From the NCBI GenBank assembly GCA_002633005.1, contig NMRA01000262.1:72786-136785 (forward strand): a stretch of 64,000 bases of DNA, in the 5' to 3' direction. The first letter of the stretch is position 1. The number at the start of each line of letters is the position of its first letter. The notes beneath the pieces were generated by a model. It was not told where the DNA came from, ran no database searches, and was given only the letters and a program-made list of their open reading frames with translations. This DNA comes from Phoronis australis (taxonomy: Eukaryota; Phoronida; Phoronidae). Shown piece after piece: positions 14,001 through 26,000 of the stretch. Made by a program: the position numbers and the translations under genes.

Positions 14001-17000
14001 AGCTGAATCTCTTAACCCCTTGAAGGAGCTTTGTGAAATTTGAAAGATTTGTTCCTATGGAGCAGACGACAAACGGTAACAAGTTTTGAACTTAAATCTA
14101 AATACCACTCTGACCCCTAGTGGCAAAATGATTTTTATGCACCCACATATTTATATGTGGGTGCATATTGCCATTATCTGTCTGGGCATCTGGTGTCCGC
14201 AGCCGTATCTCCTAAACCCCTTGCAGGATCTTATTGAAATTTCGGCTGGTGTGTTTGTGCGGGGTTGACGACAGAGGGCAGCGAGTTTTGGACTGACCGG
14301 AATACCGCTGTGCCCCCTAGTGGCAATTTTAGTTTTTTACGTTTGCCTCTGTATCTTCAAAGGTCCTCAACCGATTTTCATGAAATTTGGCACATAGGCA
14401 TCTATTAGTGAGGTGACACTATCCTTTTGTTTTCGGATGGATTCGAGGTATTTTGCGCCATCTAGTGGCCATTTTTAGTATTTTCGAGTCCGTTTTTTTG
14501 GCATCCATCTATCAACTAAACCACTCTAACGATGATTGTGAAAATTGGCATGTATGTTCTCACTATGAAGAGATCACAATTGACGATGATTTTTCAACGA
14601 CTTCAACTACTGTGGTGCCTCCTAGTGGCAGTATTGTTTTGTGTGCACATAACTGTATCTCCTAAGCCCTCTGCATTCCGTTGTCATCTGTTTATCTGAA
14701 GTTCTTTGATGGATTTTGATGAAATTTGCTTAATAGCTTTCTGTTAAAGAAACAACATTTTCCGGTTTTCTATCTGTAGTCTATAGTTGGCAGTCTCTAT
14801 CTATGGTCTATAGTTGGCAGTCTCTATCAATAGTCTAATTAGTTGACAGTCTCTATCTATAGTATATAGTTGTGTGCTAATTTTACTCCCTACCACTTCT
14901 CAAATGGTCAACTATACATTGCTGTCCTGCCTTTGAATTTCATGTGTTGTTCATGGTTGTACATAATGACATGTCCGTATATCTGTTAATTTGTAACACA
15001 CACGAGGAAGGGACTCTACACAGTGCACTGTGTGTAATGTATAAATTCTCCTGTTATTGTAGGACACATGGAGAAGGGACTCTACGCTGCACAGTACACT
15101 ATGGAAACCCAAAAACTTACACTGTGATCGACTGTTCTCTCAATATGGTAGTCGCCGAGCAGCCCTATGTCATCTTTTTTAATTCCAGTCATGCTGACCT
15201 GGGGTCAAAAATTACGCGATATGAAATCGTTGCAAAGTCATCGATCGGTAAGAGATATGAGATAATCAATTTTGTCCCATGCAGTTTCAGAATTTTTCTT
15301 CTGGAATGTCATGGAGCAAAAATGTGGCAGCACTCACATGTAAGGTGTATGGAGGTGGGTCAACCAGGAAAGACATCTGGGTTGAGTTTTGTATAGACAT
15401 AAGAATCTAAAATCAAATCCATTAAATAACTTTGAAGTATTGATACTAGACTGATAAAACTATGTTTTTAAAATCCTTGATGATCACAGATTACTAGGCG
15501 CACGAAAGCTGTGACCAGATTTTAGTAGTCACATGATTGCGTTTTTCTAAAAAACAAATTTTCAGAGAAATTGCCAGAATTTCCGTGCAAAACTTGCAAA
15601 CTATGTTTCTTTGTTCTATTAGGTACAAAAGCGTTTCTTGTCTCAGATTTTCTTTTAGACCTTTTAGAGCGAGAGTTTGACTACCAAAAATCATGACTTC
15701 TGTGTCTTTCAATAAATGATTCCTGCTGAGTGCTCAGGGTAAATGGCCTTAAAAAAGGTGTGACACCCTTTTGTGGCTAATTAGAGTAACAAAACAAAAT
15801 TTGTAAGTTTCTTGCAAAAAAACTCTTGCTGATGAAAAATATGTGAAAAATTAAGATTTTTAGAAACAAAGCCATCACATGATTACGAAAGTCTGGGCAT
15901 TGTTCTTGTACATGTGTGAAATAGTCACGGTCTGCTATTAATTCTTAAAAAAGGAAATTTCTCTGTGCTAAGTAATTGTAGTCTCTACAAGTTTCCATGA
16001 GAAAAGAATTTTTTTGTTCCAATGCTTTTGCAGTTATGTCATTTGATAGAAATAGGCAAATTGTTTAACATGTTTTAATTCCATCTCCACCTTATGCATA
16101 ACATTGATTTATTTGCAGTGAAACTTAATGCTGTGAAGAAACTAAAAATAACGCACATAACGAGCTCATCTATAATGCTGTCATGGCTGCCACCTGATGG
16201 GGAGAATTTTAAAGATGTCGTGGCTACAAAACTTCTGACACTTCATTACAACGTCACGTGGTGGAGTGAATGGGGAACATTCAATAGTCAGGTATGAAGT
16301 CATAGAACTGCTTGGTTGCAGAACAATGATCATGGGCCAAGGTGGCGAATTTCAAAACCAGTTTGATGCATCAATCCTGTAGGCCAGTTGTTACATCGCA
16401 GTTTGATGCATCAATCGTGTAGGCCAGTTGTTACATCGCAGTTTGATGCATCAATCCTGTAGGCCAGTTGTTACATCGCAGTTTGATGCATCAATCGTGT
16501 AGGCCAGTTGTTACATCGCAGTTTGATGCATCAATCGTGTAGGCCAGTTGTTACATCGCAGTTTGATGCATCAATCGTGTAGGCCAGTTGTTACATCGCA
16601 GTTTGATGCATCAATCGTGTAGGCCAGTTGTTACATCGCAGTTTGATGCATCAATCGTGTAGGCCAGTTGTTACATCGCAGTTTGATGCATCAATCGTGT
16701 AGGCCAGTTGTTACATCGCAGTTTGATGCATCAATCGTGTAGGCCAGTTGTTACATCGCAGTTTGATGCATCAATCGTGTAGGCCAGTTGTTACATCGCA
16801 GTTTGATGCATCAATCGTGTAGGCCAGTTGTTACATCGCAGTTTGATGCATCAATCGTGTAGGCCAGTTGTTACATCGCAGTTTGATGCATCAATCGTGT
16901 AGGCCAGTTGTTACATCGCAGTTTGATGCATCAATCGTGTAGGCCAGTTGTTACATCGCAGTTTGATGCATCAATCGTGTAGGCCAGTTGTTACATCGCA

Positions 17001-20000
17001 GTTTGATGCATCAATCGTGTAGGCCAGTTGTTACATCGCAGTTTGATGCATCAATCGTGTAGGCCAGTTGTTACATCGCAGTTTGATGCATCAATCGTGT
17101 AGGCCAGTTGTTACATCGCAGTTTGATGCATCAATCGTGTAGGCCAGTTGTTACATCGCAGTTTGATGCATCAATCGTGTAGGCCAGTTGTTACATCGCA
17201 GTTTGATGCATCAATCGTGTAGGCCAGTTGTTACATCGCAGTTTGATGCATCAATCCTGTAGGCCAGTTGTTACATCGCAGTTTGATGCATCAATCGTGT
17301 AGGCCAGTTGTTACATCGCAGTGTTATTCAGTTGTGAAGATGGAGACACCATCACATCAAGGGTGGTAATCGTATTCAGGTTTGGTGGACTCAACTTACA
17401 AACCAACTGTGTCTTGTTCTTCTAGAAAACACAACAAATTTGAGTCATTCTCCAGTCTCTCCAATGACTCATAGCTCACAAACAATAAATGTTAGTCCTT
17501 CACCACACTTTCCATTAACACATGGCTCAACCAATTACGTAAACCTGACTCTTGTGTTGGTCTGGCTTCAGTGAAACCATATAGAGGATAAGCTCACTTT
17601 AAATTTCAATATTTCTCTTTACGGACCGATTCTTTGGCCTGTGACACGACTCAAAAATTGACCAATTGTGTGGCACACGTCGAGTAAACTTTCTGTTTTC
17701 ATGCATTTTGAATGCACTGGTCAGTTATTGAGACAAGTGTTGAATAAAAAGTTTGATTGTTTTATGCCAAGTGTTACTGTCGGCCATAGAGCTATAAACA
17801 GCAGATCATGATATATCAGAAATGCTCTGGACATTTAGTGCTAAACATTTCCCTTGCTTTTTCATTGATGTTCTATATTATATTTATCTTTGGAATGAGG
17901 TAAAATGAAAAACGTGTGATACACCCTGGTATTTTTCATGTACATTTGTCAATTAAAGTACTATTTGTTTCTATTTTTATATGGTCTTGAAATCGCTTTC
18001 TGTTCTAAATCTTCTTCCAGTGCTTGAAAACCTGTAAGTTGTACCCTTCAATACCTGCGTATGCATTAAAACCATCACACGGCTGATTAAGGCCAATTTT
18101 TAGCACCCAAATATGTTCTAATCTTGTGCATTAACTCATCAAATCATTTCTGTGCAGGTTACAACAAACTCGGCGTTGGGAGAGATCCTATACAACATCA
18201 CCAGTTTGGTGCCGCACACAAGTTACACAATCTCAGTGAAGATAAAGCCTCAGAAGAGTGACTATTGGAGCGCTCCGGCCACAGTTGAAGGTCGGACTCT
18301 CTCAGAAGGTTCGTCTTCATCCCTTTTATTTTGTTTTCATCTGCTTTGTCATCGGCTCCTTATATTATGGGACACTGGGGCTTTCATCTCCATCTGTTGT
18401 CATTTTCAAGTGCATTGTGGGACAATTGTTGGCTGTTAACATCTGGTGACATTTTGTGCTGTGTTAAAAATATGGTGGATAGCAATCAGAATATTATTGT
18501 AAACACAGCAACATGTTTTTCCTACGATTATGGACTGATCAACCAGCATACCCAAGACAAAAGATTGTCTCAAAATGCTTATCAAAGTCTTCCTTGAGCC
18601 ATACGCCATTAGATTACGCTGAAGCTATCTTACCACCTAAACACTTGTCTTATAAATCGTGTTTCTGACATCCTTAGTTATCTTTGATGTCAGTGGATGT
18701 TTATGAGCTGAGAAAGTGCCACAGTGCCTTTGAAAAACAACAGTACATAGACGAAATTGAATGGGGCCAGTTAGGACGTCTGCTCCTGTTTAGAACAAAC
18801 AACATAAGGCCTGGCCACTTTCACTAGCTTTTGTCATTCGTGAGGCATTTGTGACAAGAAATCTTGGATAAATTGCAATGAAAATTGTCAGCATTCTGGC
18901 TATTTTTGTTCTTTGTTTTCACCCACAGTTATTGTCTTGCTAGTGTTCTTGTGATAACACCATGCCTGCATTACTGGAGACAGCACTTTTGTTCACAAGT
19001 CTACTCAATAATATGTAAATAGTACTTGCCTTCAAGTTGAGCACATTATAGTTGGTATCCGTTAGTAAAATTCTGCATATACTTAAAAATTGTGCCTGTG
19101 TTCGTTTTAAGAAATCCCTTCATCCTCTGTCAAGTGACATGTATGCTCTTTTTACATTTAAGTGCCGGCCGTGTCTCCTCTGGTCCCACCTGGAGGATTC
19201 ACATTCCTCCACTGTGATGGCTGCAACATGATGCGTCTCTACTGGCAGGTTTGTATAGTGTGTTCTTTATATTAGTCTGCTGGCATGGCTGGTTACATGT
19301 CGTCTGCAGTAAATGTCTATAAGAAAAATCAGAAGGGATTTAAAACTACTTAATTTATAAGAATGTTACTTTTTAAGTAATTTTTATTAATCTGCCGTAA
19401 ATGACTTTCTCCGAATTGTGTTAGGAGCCATTTTTCTTGTAAAATTGTTTGTTGATGCTTACAGAAATGAAATAATTTAAATATAAATAATTTCAAACTG
19501 TAGGTATGACACAGTGAAAACACTTTTTCTTGATGGTTTAGCTGCTGTTTTATAGTGATTTGTTTATGGCATTGGGTGATCAAGTGAAGTGGCAGATTAC
19601 TCATTTCCTTACAGGACATTCCTCCTTGGTTGCGTAATGGAAAAATAGAGTGCTATGAAGTTTTGGTGGAGGGTGGAAACCCAGTATGTGTTGAGCCAAA
19701 TGAGTATCACTTTGATATCAACCTGCATGCTGTCTCTGGCCAGACAGTTCAACTGTCAGTCAGGAATACTGTGGGACTTTCTAGTAATTCGACCATATTT
19801 GACATCAGAGAAAGAACAGATGACAGCTCAAGTAAGAAAAAGTTTGATTACCTCAGGCCAGTGTTGGTGTTAAACTCATTTGCATTGTGCCAGTGTTGGT
19901 GTTAAACTCATTTGCATTGTGCCAACTTGACAACATCTCGTCTGATTCATTGTCACATTAAGTTATTATTGTCCTTTCGTATTTAGCGACTGAGTGATGA

Positions 20001-23000
20001 TTTGTTGGTTTGTGATCTGGTGTCGCACACACGGCCTTGTGATCTAGGATTGTTGGTGATGCTTGGTTACTCACAGGGCTTGGAATGACCCATGACAAAA
20101 AAGCGGACATTCTTACGGCCCTAAACATGCACGCACCCAGCCTTGAAAATGCGGGGGCTCGAATTTTTGACGATGTGGACCTTTTGCCGACAAAACATCG
20201 GGAGGACTAAAAAAACGATACCACGTCTAGAAGCGTGCGTCTGCATCTTTTGAGCTCGTCCGTCCACTCCCACCTCCACACATTTTTGGCTGCAGAGTCG
20301 TAGTATTTGTCACTGCGGTTAACAATCCATTGAAGAAAAGCACGCTATCCCAGGTGCCCCGGCAATGATTACAATTTACGTTCCTCCGAAACATAAAGAG
20401 CAACTTTCGCTTTTCGAGGTGAAAGTCGTCGGCAACACCGCGGTAAGAAAGAAATTTGCACTGGAAATTTTGTATAAAATCCGATTTTTTTACGCGGAAA
20501 TATAATAAAATACGCGGTCAGAACATTTGAAAAAAGTGGAAATCCGCGTTTCCGCGGAAAATTCCAAGCCCTGTATTCAGTTAATTTCACACACCCATCA
20601 ACCAACAAGTCTGTTTGTGTGATGTAAGGGGAGAATTCCTTCAATCCTATGAATATGTGTGGCATTAAGTTGATTTTGATTGTTGATCAGTGGATCAAGA
20701 TGTACACAAATGAACATGTGTGGCATAAAGTTGATGTTGATTGTTGATCAGTGGATCAAGATACCCACAAATGAATATGTGTGGCATAAAGGTGATGTTG
20801 ATTGTTGACTATATAGTGGAACAAAATACCCACAAAACATATCTGGTGCGCCGCCCATGTAACACCAAATAGAGTTCATCAACATTGTTCTAACACTGCG
20901 TGGGACTATAATAGTTAAACTGTGAATTAATGGTGGATTGTGAACAGTGTTAAATGCTTGAAAGATATCTGACATTGAAATTCCATTATGGTACATTCAT
21001 CTGGTAATTTGATTTGTGATTGTTTACTTTTCAGCCCCCAAGTTCAATGTGGGTGTGGAACGATTATCATCTCAAGAGTTGCTTGTTCTGTGGAACCTTC
21101 CAGAAAATATCTTGGAGACTTTCTTGTACTTCTGCAAGATTGACGATAAAGATCGTGTTTGTGCCGTGAGTAACTTCCAGGGTTATATGATGAAAAAAGA
21201 ACAGAGAATTATTGTAGTTGAATAGACTAACTACCTTGCCTTGAATCCAGTCTTGTCTTTCTATCTTTGCCTTGATAGAAATATAACAATATAAATCATT
21301 TATCTGAATCTATTTTGCCAGATATACATCAAGCTATGAGTAAAACAATACAAGGATTGTTGAATAACATGTATTATGATGTGTCTACAAACATTGAATA
21401 AAAACAAAAGACTGCAAGATTGGGTGCGGGGACAAAATGCTTAGGGTGTTTACATAGAAATGCCCAAAGTATCATGGAATAATTAGTAGAGAGGTTATGA
21501 GAAAAACCCAGGAAAAGCCTGACAGAACAGGCTGTACTGACACAAAACAGAACTAACTGGCCAATGAGATAATGAGTAAGTAGGTGCAAGAATACAAAAG
21601 TAGTACATGGTGGCTATATATAAAAATGACTTATGTAAAATAATCCCTATCTGTGGATATAATGAGAAATAACATGTTCCAAAAACATGTTGAAAAATAT
21701 TGAGTTAAATTTAATGAACTGTCTGGTATGACTCAATTTGAGACACTCGTTTTTTTGTTATTTCTTAAAATAGAGTCCGTTGTACTTCATCGCAAATCCC
21801 CCAGATACGTTGAACTCTACGATAGATGTTAAAGCAAGATATGGATATTCGACAAATAGTGTGAAGGTTGGCTTTGGATATGCAGCGACTACAGTTGATA
21901 GGGGGCGACACTATTCAGGAATAACCTGGCACTGTGTTCTCAGTGGTCCTATAGGTAGGTTTTTATCTACTGCGGCAGTGTGGCATTGTTGTTCAAATCA
22001 AACTAGACCACATTGCTAGATCCTTGAGTGCAGTCTCCTGAAGAATAGCTGATTTCGTATTCAGTTAAACGTGTATGGTGTGCTTGATATAGTTTGTTCT
22101 TGCATTGTGTGCTTGATATAGTTTGCGCTTGCATTGTGTGCTTGATATAGTTTAATTGTTCTTGCATTGTGTGCTTGATATAGTTTGTTCTTGCATTATG
22201 TGCTTGATATAGTTTGTTCTTGCATTGTATGCTTGATATAGTTTGTTCTTGCATTGTGTGCTTCATATAGTTTGTTCGTGCACTGTGTGCTTGATATAGT
22301 TGGTCTTGCATTGTGTGCTTGATATAATATGTTCTGTACATCATCACTGTAAGGTATTGTTATTATAAACTTATGGTACAGCATAAATTATCCAGCTTTG
22401 AATGGATAATATCCCATAGGTGGAAACTTGCAATGGAGGCAAACTGTAACAAAAGTGGCAAGTACCATCTCGGTGCTCATACACATTTTGAAATCCTGAG
22501 TTTCATGTAAGGCCTACGCACTTTCAGCACTTTTACAAAACAGAGGTGGTTGTAACTGAAGAAAACATTTGACATCTTTTATTATTTCAGTTCCAAAGGC
22601 ACCTACTGCAAAGAGCTCAGAAAACGAACTGATCAACGGTATGCCTAAGGTGACTATCACATGGAGTCCTGTTGGATGTGATGGAAGTAGTGAACGAGTA
22701 GAGAGCTACATTGTCAACGTATGTGAGATAGACAACTGCCAAGGTAAACTGTTTTAGCTCGGGGCCTTTCCTGAGGTGCAAGTGAAATTTAAACAATATG
22801 TATGAGTATCATCAAGCACTTTTTCATTTTTTTAAATCGTTAACGGTTGAAAACCTGCATTGACTACGTTGTTAGAAGCCTTCAGCAAAGAAAAAAGACA
22901 TTTTTATGCACCCACCTATTTATATTATAGTGCATGTTATTGTCATCTCTGCCTGGGTGTCTGGCATCTGCTACTGTGTCTCTTAACCTTCTTCCAGGAT

Positions 23001-26000
23001 CTTATTGAAGCTTAAAACAGCTGATGAAAAGTTTTGGACCAATGCGACTACTGCTGGTCCCACCAGCCCAGTGGCAATTTTATTTTTTTAAGTTTGCCTC
23101 AGTATGTTTGGAGTTCCTTGATGGATTTTCATGAAATTTAGCAATTAATAGGTTTTTACTAATGAGACGACAATGCCATTCCATTTCCAGACTGGTTAAT
23201 TGTGTTTTATTCCTCCTTGTGGGCTTGAGTCTGTTTTCTGGCGTCCGCTTCTTTGTTTGCCAAACCGTTCAAAAGTTCATTGTTTTTTGTGTCTGCGGCT
23301 GAAGCTCTTTGTGAAATTTGACAGATGTGNGGAGCCTTCGACAATTGATAATGAATGTCAGAGTAATCCGAATACCACAGTCCACTGTGCCCCCTAGTGG
23401 CATTTTTTTCATTTGCTTCTGTATCTTCAGAGTTCATTAATGCATGTTTTTGACATCTACCAGTCTCTACCTGTTAAACTGGTCAGATGATCATTAAAAA
23501 ATGGGCGGGATGTTGATCAGAAGACTGTGGCTGACATTGATTTTTACATTTGTTCACCCCCTAGTGGCAATTTTGTTTTTTTTTTCATCCGTGGCTGTGT
23601 CTCTTTAAAGTGAACTTGCAGACTAATTACTTATCTCTTTGACTGCTTGGACAAATTAGTTAGAAACACAACATATAGGGATGATGTGAATATAAAGTAG
23701 TGTTTTGGTTTAGTGTTGGGGAATAACACTGCTTGATGTGAGCTATGTAAGCCCCGAAGGTATGTCATTAGGTCAGAGGTCACCTATTTGCAAATTTTTT
23801 TGTTTTTGCATTTTACAATTTGTCAATGAATACAGCTGTACTTTGTTTACCCTAGATGATGTTCAAACAGCATTGTCGTTTAGTTCCTGCTATAGACTAG
23901 CATAGTTAGGAGCATGCTAATACATCTTTAATCCTTTGAATGTTCTTTGCAAAATTTGGTTTATGTGATCCTAGAAAGATGGCAATGGGTGACGATCACT
24001 TTGAGACCATTTGTACTAACGGCTGTTTCTGCTTGTGTCAGTTTTAGTCATGTGACATTTGCCCCCATATCTTTTGAGTTCAGAAATGGATTTTTATGTG
24101 CCCACATATTTATGTCATCTCTGTCTGGGCATCCGGTGTCCGTGGCTGTACCTCTAAACGCCTTGCAGGATCTTATTGAAATTTGCCTGGTGTGTTTCTG
24201 TGGGGTAGACGACAGAGGATGACTAGTTTCAAAGGGATCCGAATACCACTGTGCCCTCTTGTGGCAACTTTAGTTTTTTAGGTTTGCCTCTGTATCTTCA
24301 AAGGTCCTCAACTGATTTTCATGAAATTTGGCACATAGGCAGCTATCCTCCAGTTTTCGATGGATTCGAGGCGTCTAGTGGCCATTCTATTTTAGAGTTT
24401 GTTTTTGGCATCCACCCCTCTATCAATCAAACTACTCTAAGGATGATTGTGAAAACTGGCATGTATGTTCGTACTATGAAGAAGACGGTTGACGAAGATT
24501 TTCCGATGGCTTCGACTACTGTGGTGCCTCCTAGTGGCAGTTTTTTTTGTTGTGCCCATAGCTGTATCTCCTAAGCCCTCTGCAGGATCTTTATTAAATT
24601 TAGCACGTGTAATACGGAAGACGATGACTTTCCGCAGGCGGATCCAGTGAATGCTGTGCCCCCTAATGGCAAAATTTCAATTTTTTCCTTTTTCTTCTCG
24701 ACGGATTTTTATGAAATTTGGTAAATTTATAGCTTTCTGTTAAAAGAAACGGTGACAATTTCCTGTTTTTGTGGCCATTTTTATGATACAAAGAAACACC
24801 CCTAGAAGCACACCGTTTGCAGTGCATTTGTGGGTGCGTTCAAGCCTCTATTAAGTTGACAATGCCTTTCCATTTTTTGACGTATTCTGCGCCACCTAGT
24901 GGCAATTTTCATTATTTTGGGTTTGTTTTTTTTTGCTGTGGGTCTCTGTATCTGCCAAACTGCTCAGAGAATTATTATGAAACCTAGTGGTTGTTTTCCT
25001 GATGAGAAGATCATGGCTGACGTTGGTTTTTGGATGGGTTTGAAAACTGTGTTGTCCCCTTGCAGTGAATTTCCTTTTTTGTGATAATGGCTGTAGCTCC
25101 TGTTTCCTGTGCAGGATCTTTATAAAGTTTTGTTAGTAGGTGTTTCCTATAAATGCAACACTGACTGCTCACAGCTTTTTGCACTGACTACTGCAGTGTC
25201 TTCTAGTGACATTATTTTTTATTTCTATGTGTGCCTCTCTATCTTCAGAGTTCCTTGATGTTTTCTTATGAAGTTTGGCACACAAGTTTCCTTTATGAAT
25301 ATGACAGCACAGTTTCATTTTGGAATGAATTTGACACATTCTGCGCCACCTAAGAGCTATTTCACTATTTCCGAATGCCAAACCACTTGGAGTATCGCTA
25401 TGATAATTAGCAGATGTAATCCTACTGACAAGATTATGTCTGACACAGATACAGCTTCTGTAGTGACCCCTAGTGGCATTTTTTTATTTGCGGATGTATC
25501 TAGTAAACCCCTGTAAGATCATAATTAGGTTAGTGTGACTTGACAACAGATGGACGGATGTGAATGTAACTGCCCTCGTAATGACAATCATTTTTTATGT
25601 TTGCCTCTGTTCTTTGGCATATCTTAGTGAAATTTAACAATTTTCTTTGTATTAGACTTAGAGAGATGAGATGACGGCACCTTCCAGTTTGAGGTATTCT
25701 GTACCAGCCATATTTATACTAAAACACCCCTAGAAGCATCAATTCTCTTATGAAAAAGAAAGTGAGAATCTCACTGGAATCCAGTTAGATTCTCAATAAA
25801 TCACCCTTAGTTAGAAATGCCAGTGAGAATTAATCCAATGGGAATTGAACAGCTGTGGGAGTCAGTGAGAAAATAGTGAGAAAAAGTTATGTAACGGTGA
25901 GAAACCAGTGAGAATTTTGGTCCTAGGAAAATTTCTGAGTGAGAATTGAGTGAGAATTTGGACTTGCCAAAATTGGAGTAAGAATTCAGTAAGAATTTAA

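Noticed and set aside
14944-15396. 150-codon frame taken as a single gene
   Set aside because: Its middle is receptor exon 6; the ends are intron readthrough past AG and GT sites.
16250-16275. WSEWG as the functional WSXWS box
   Set aside because: It falls in the C strand of the FN3 fold; the box position is in exon 8 (YWSAPA).
16361-17322. CRISPR-like array of 40-bp units
   Set aside because: The units abut without unique spacers and lie in an animal intron; it is a minisatellite.
22003-22384. Minus-strand frames with YQAHNARTNYIKHTMQ repeats
   Set aside because: Antisense reading of a 29-bp minisatellite; no splice or homology support.
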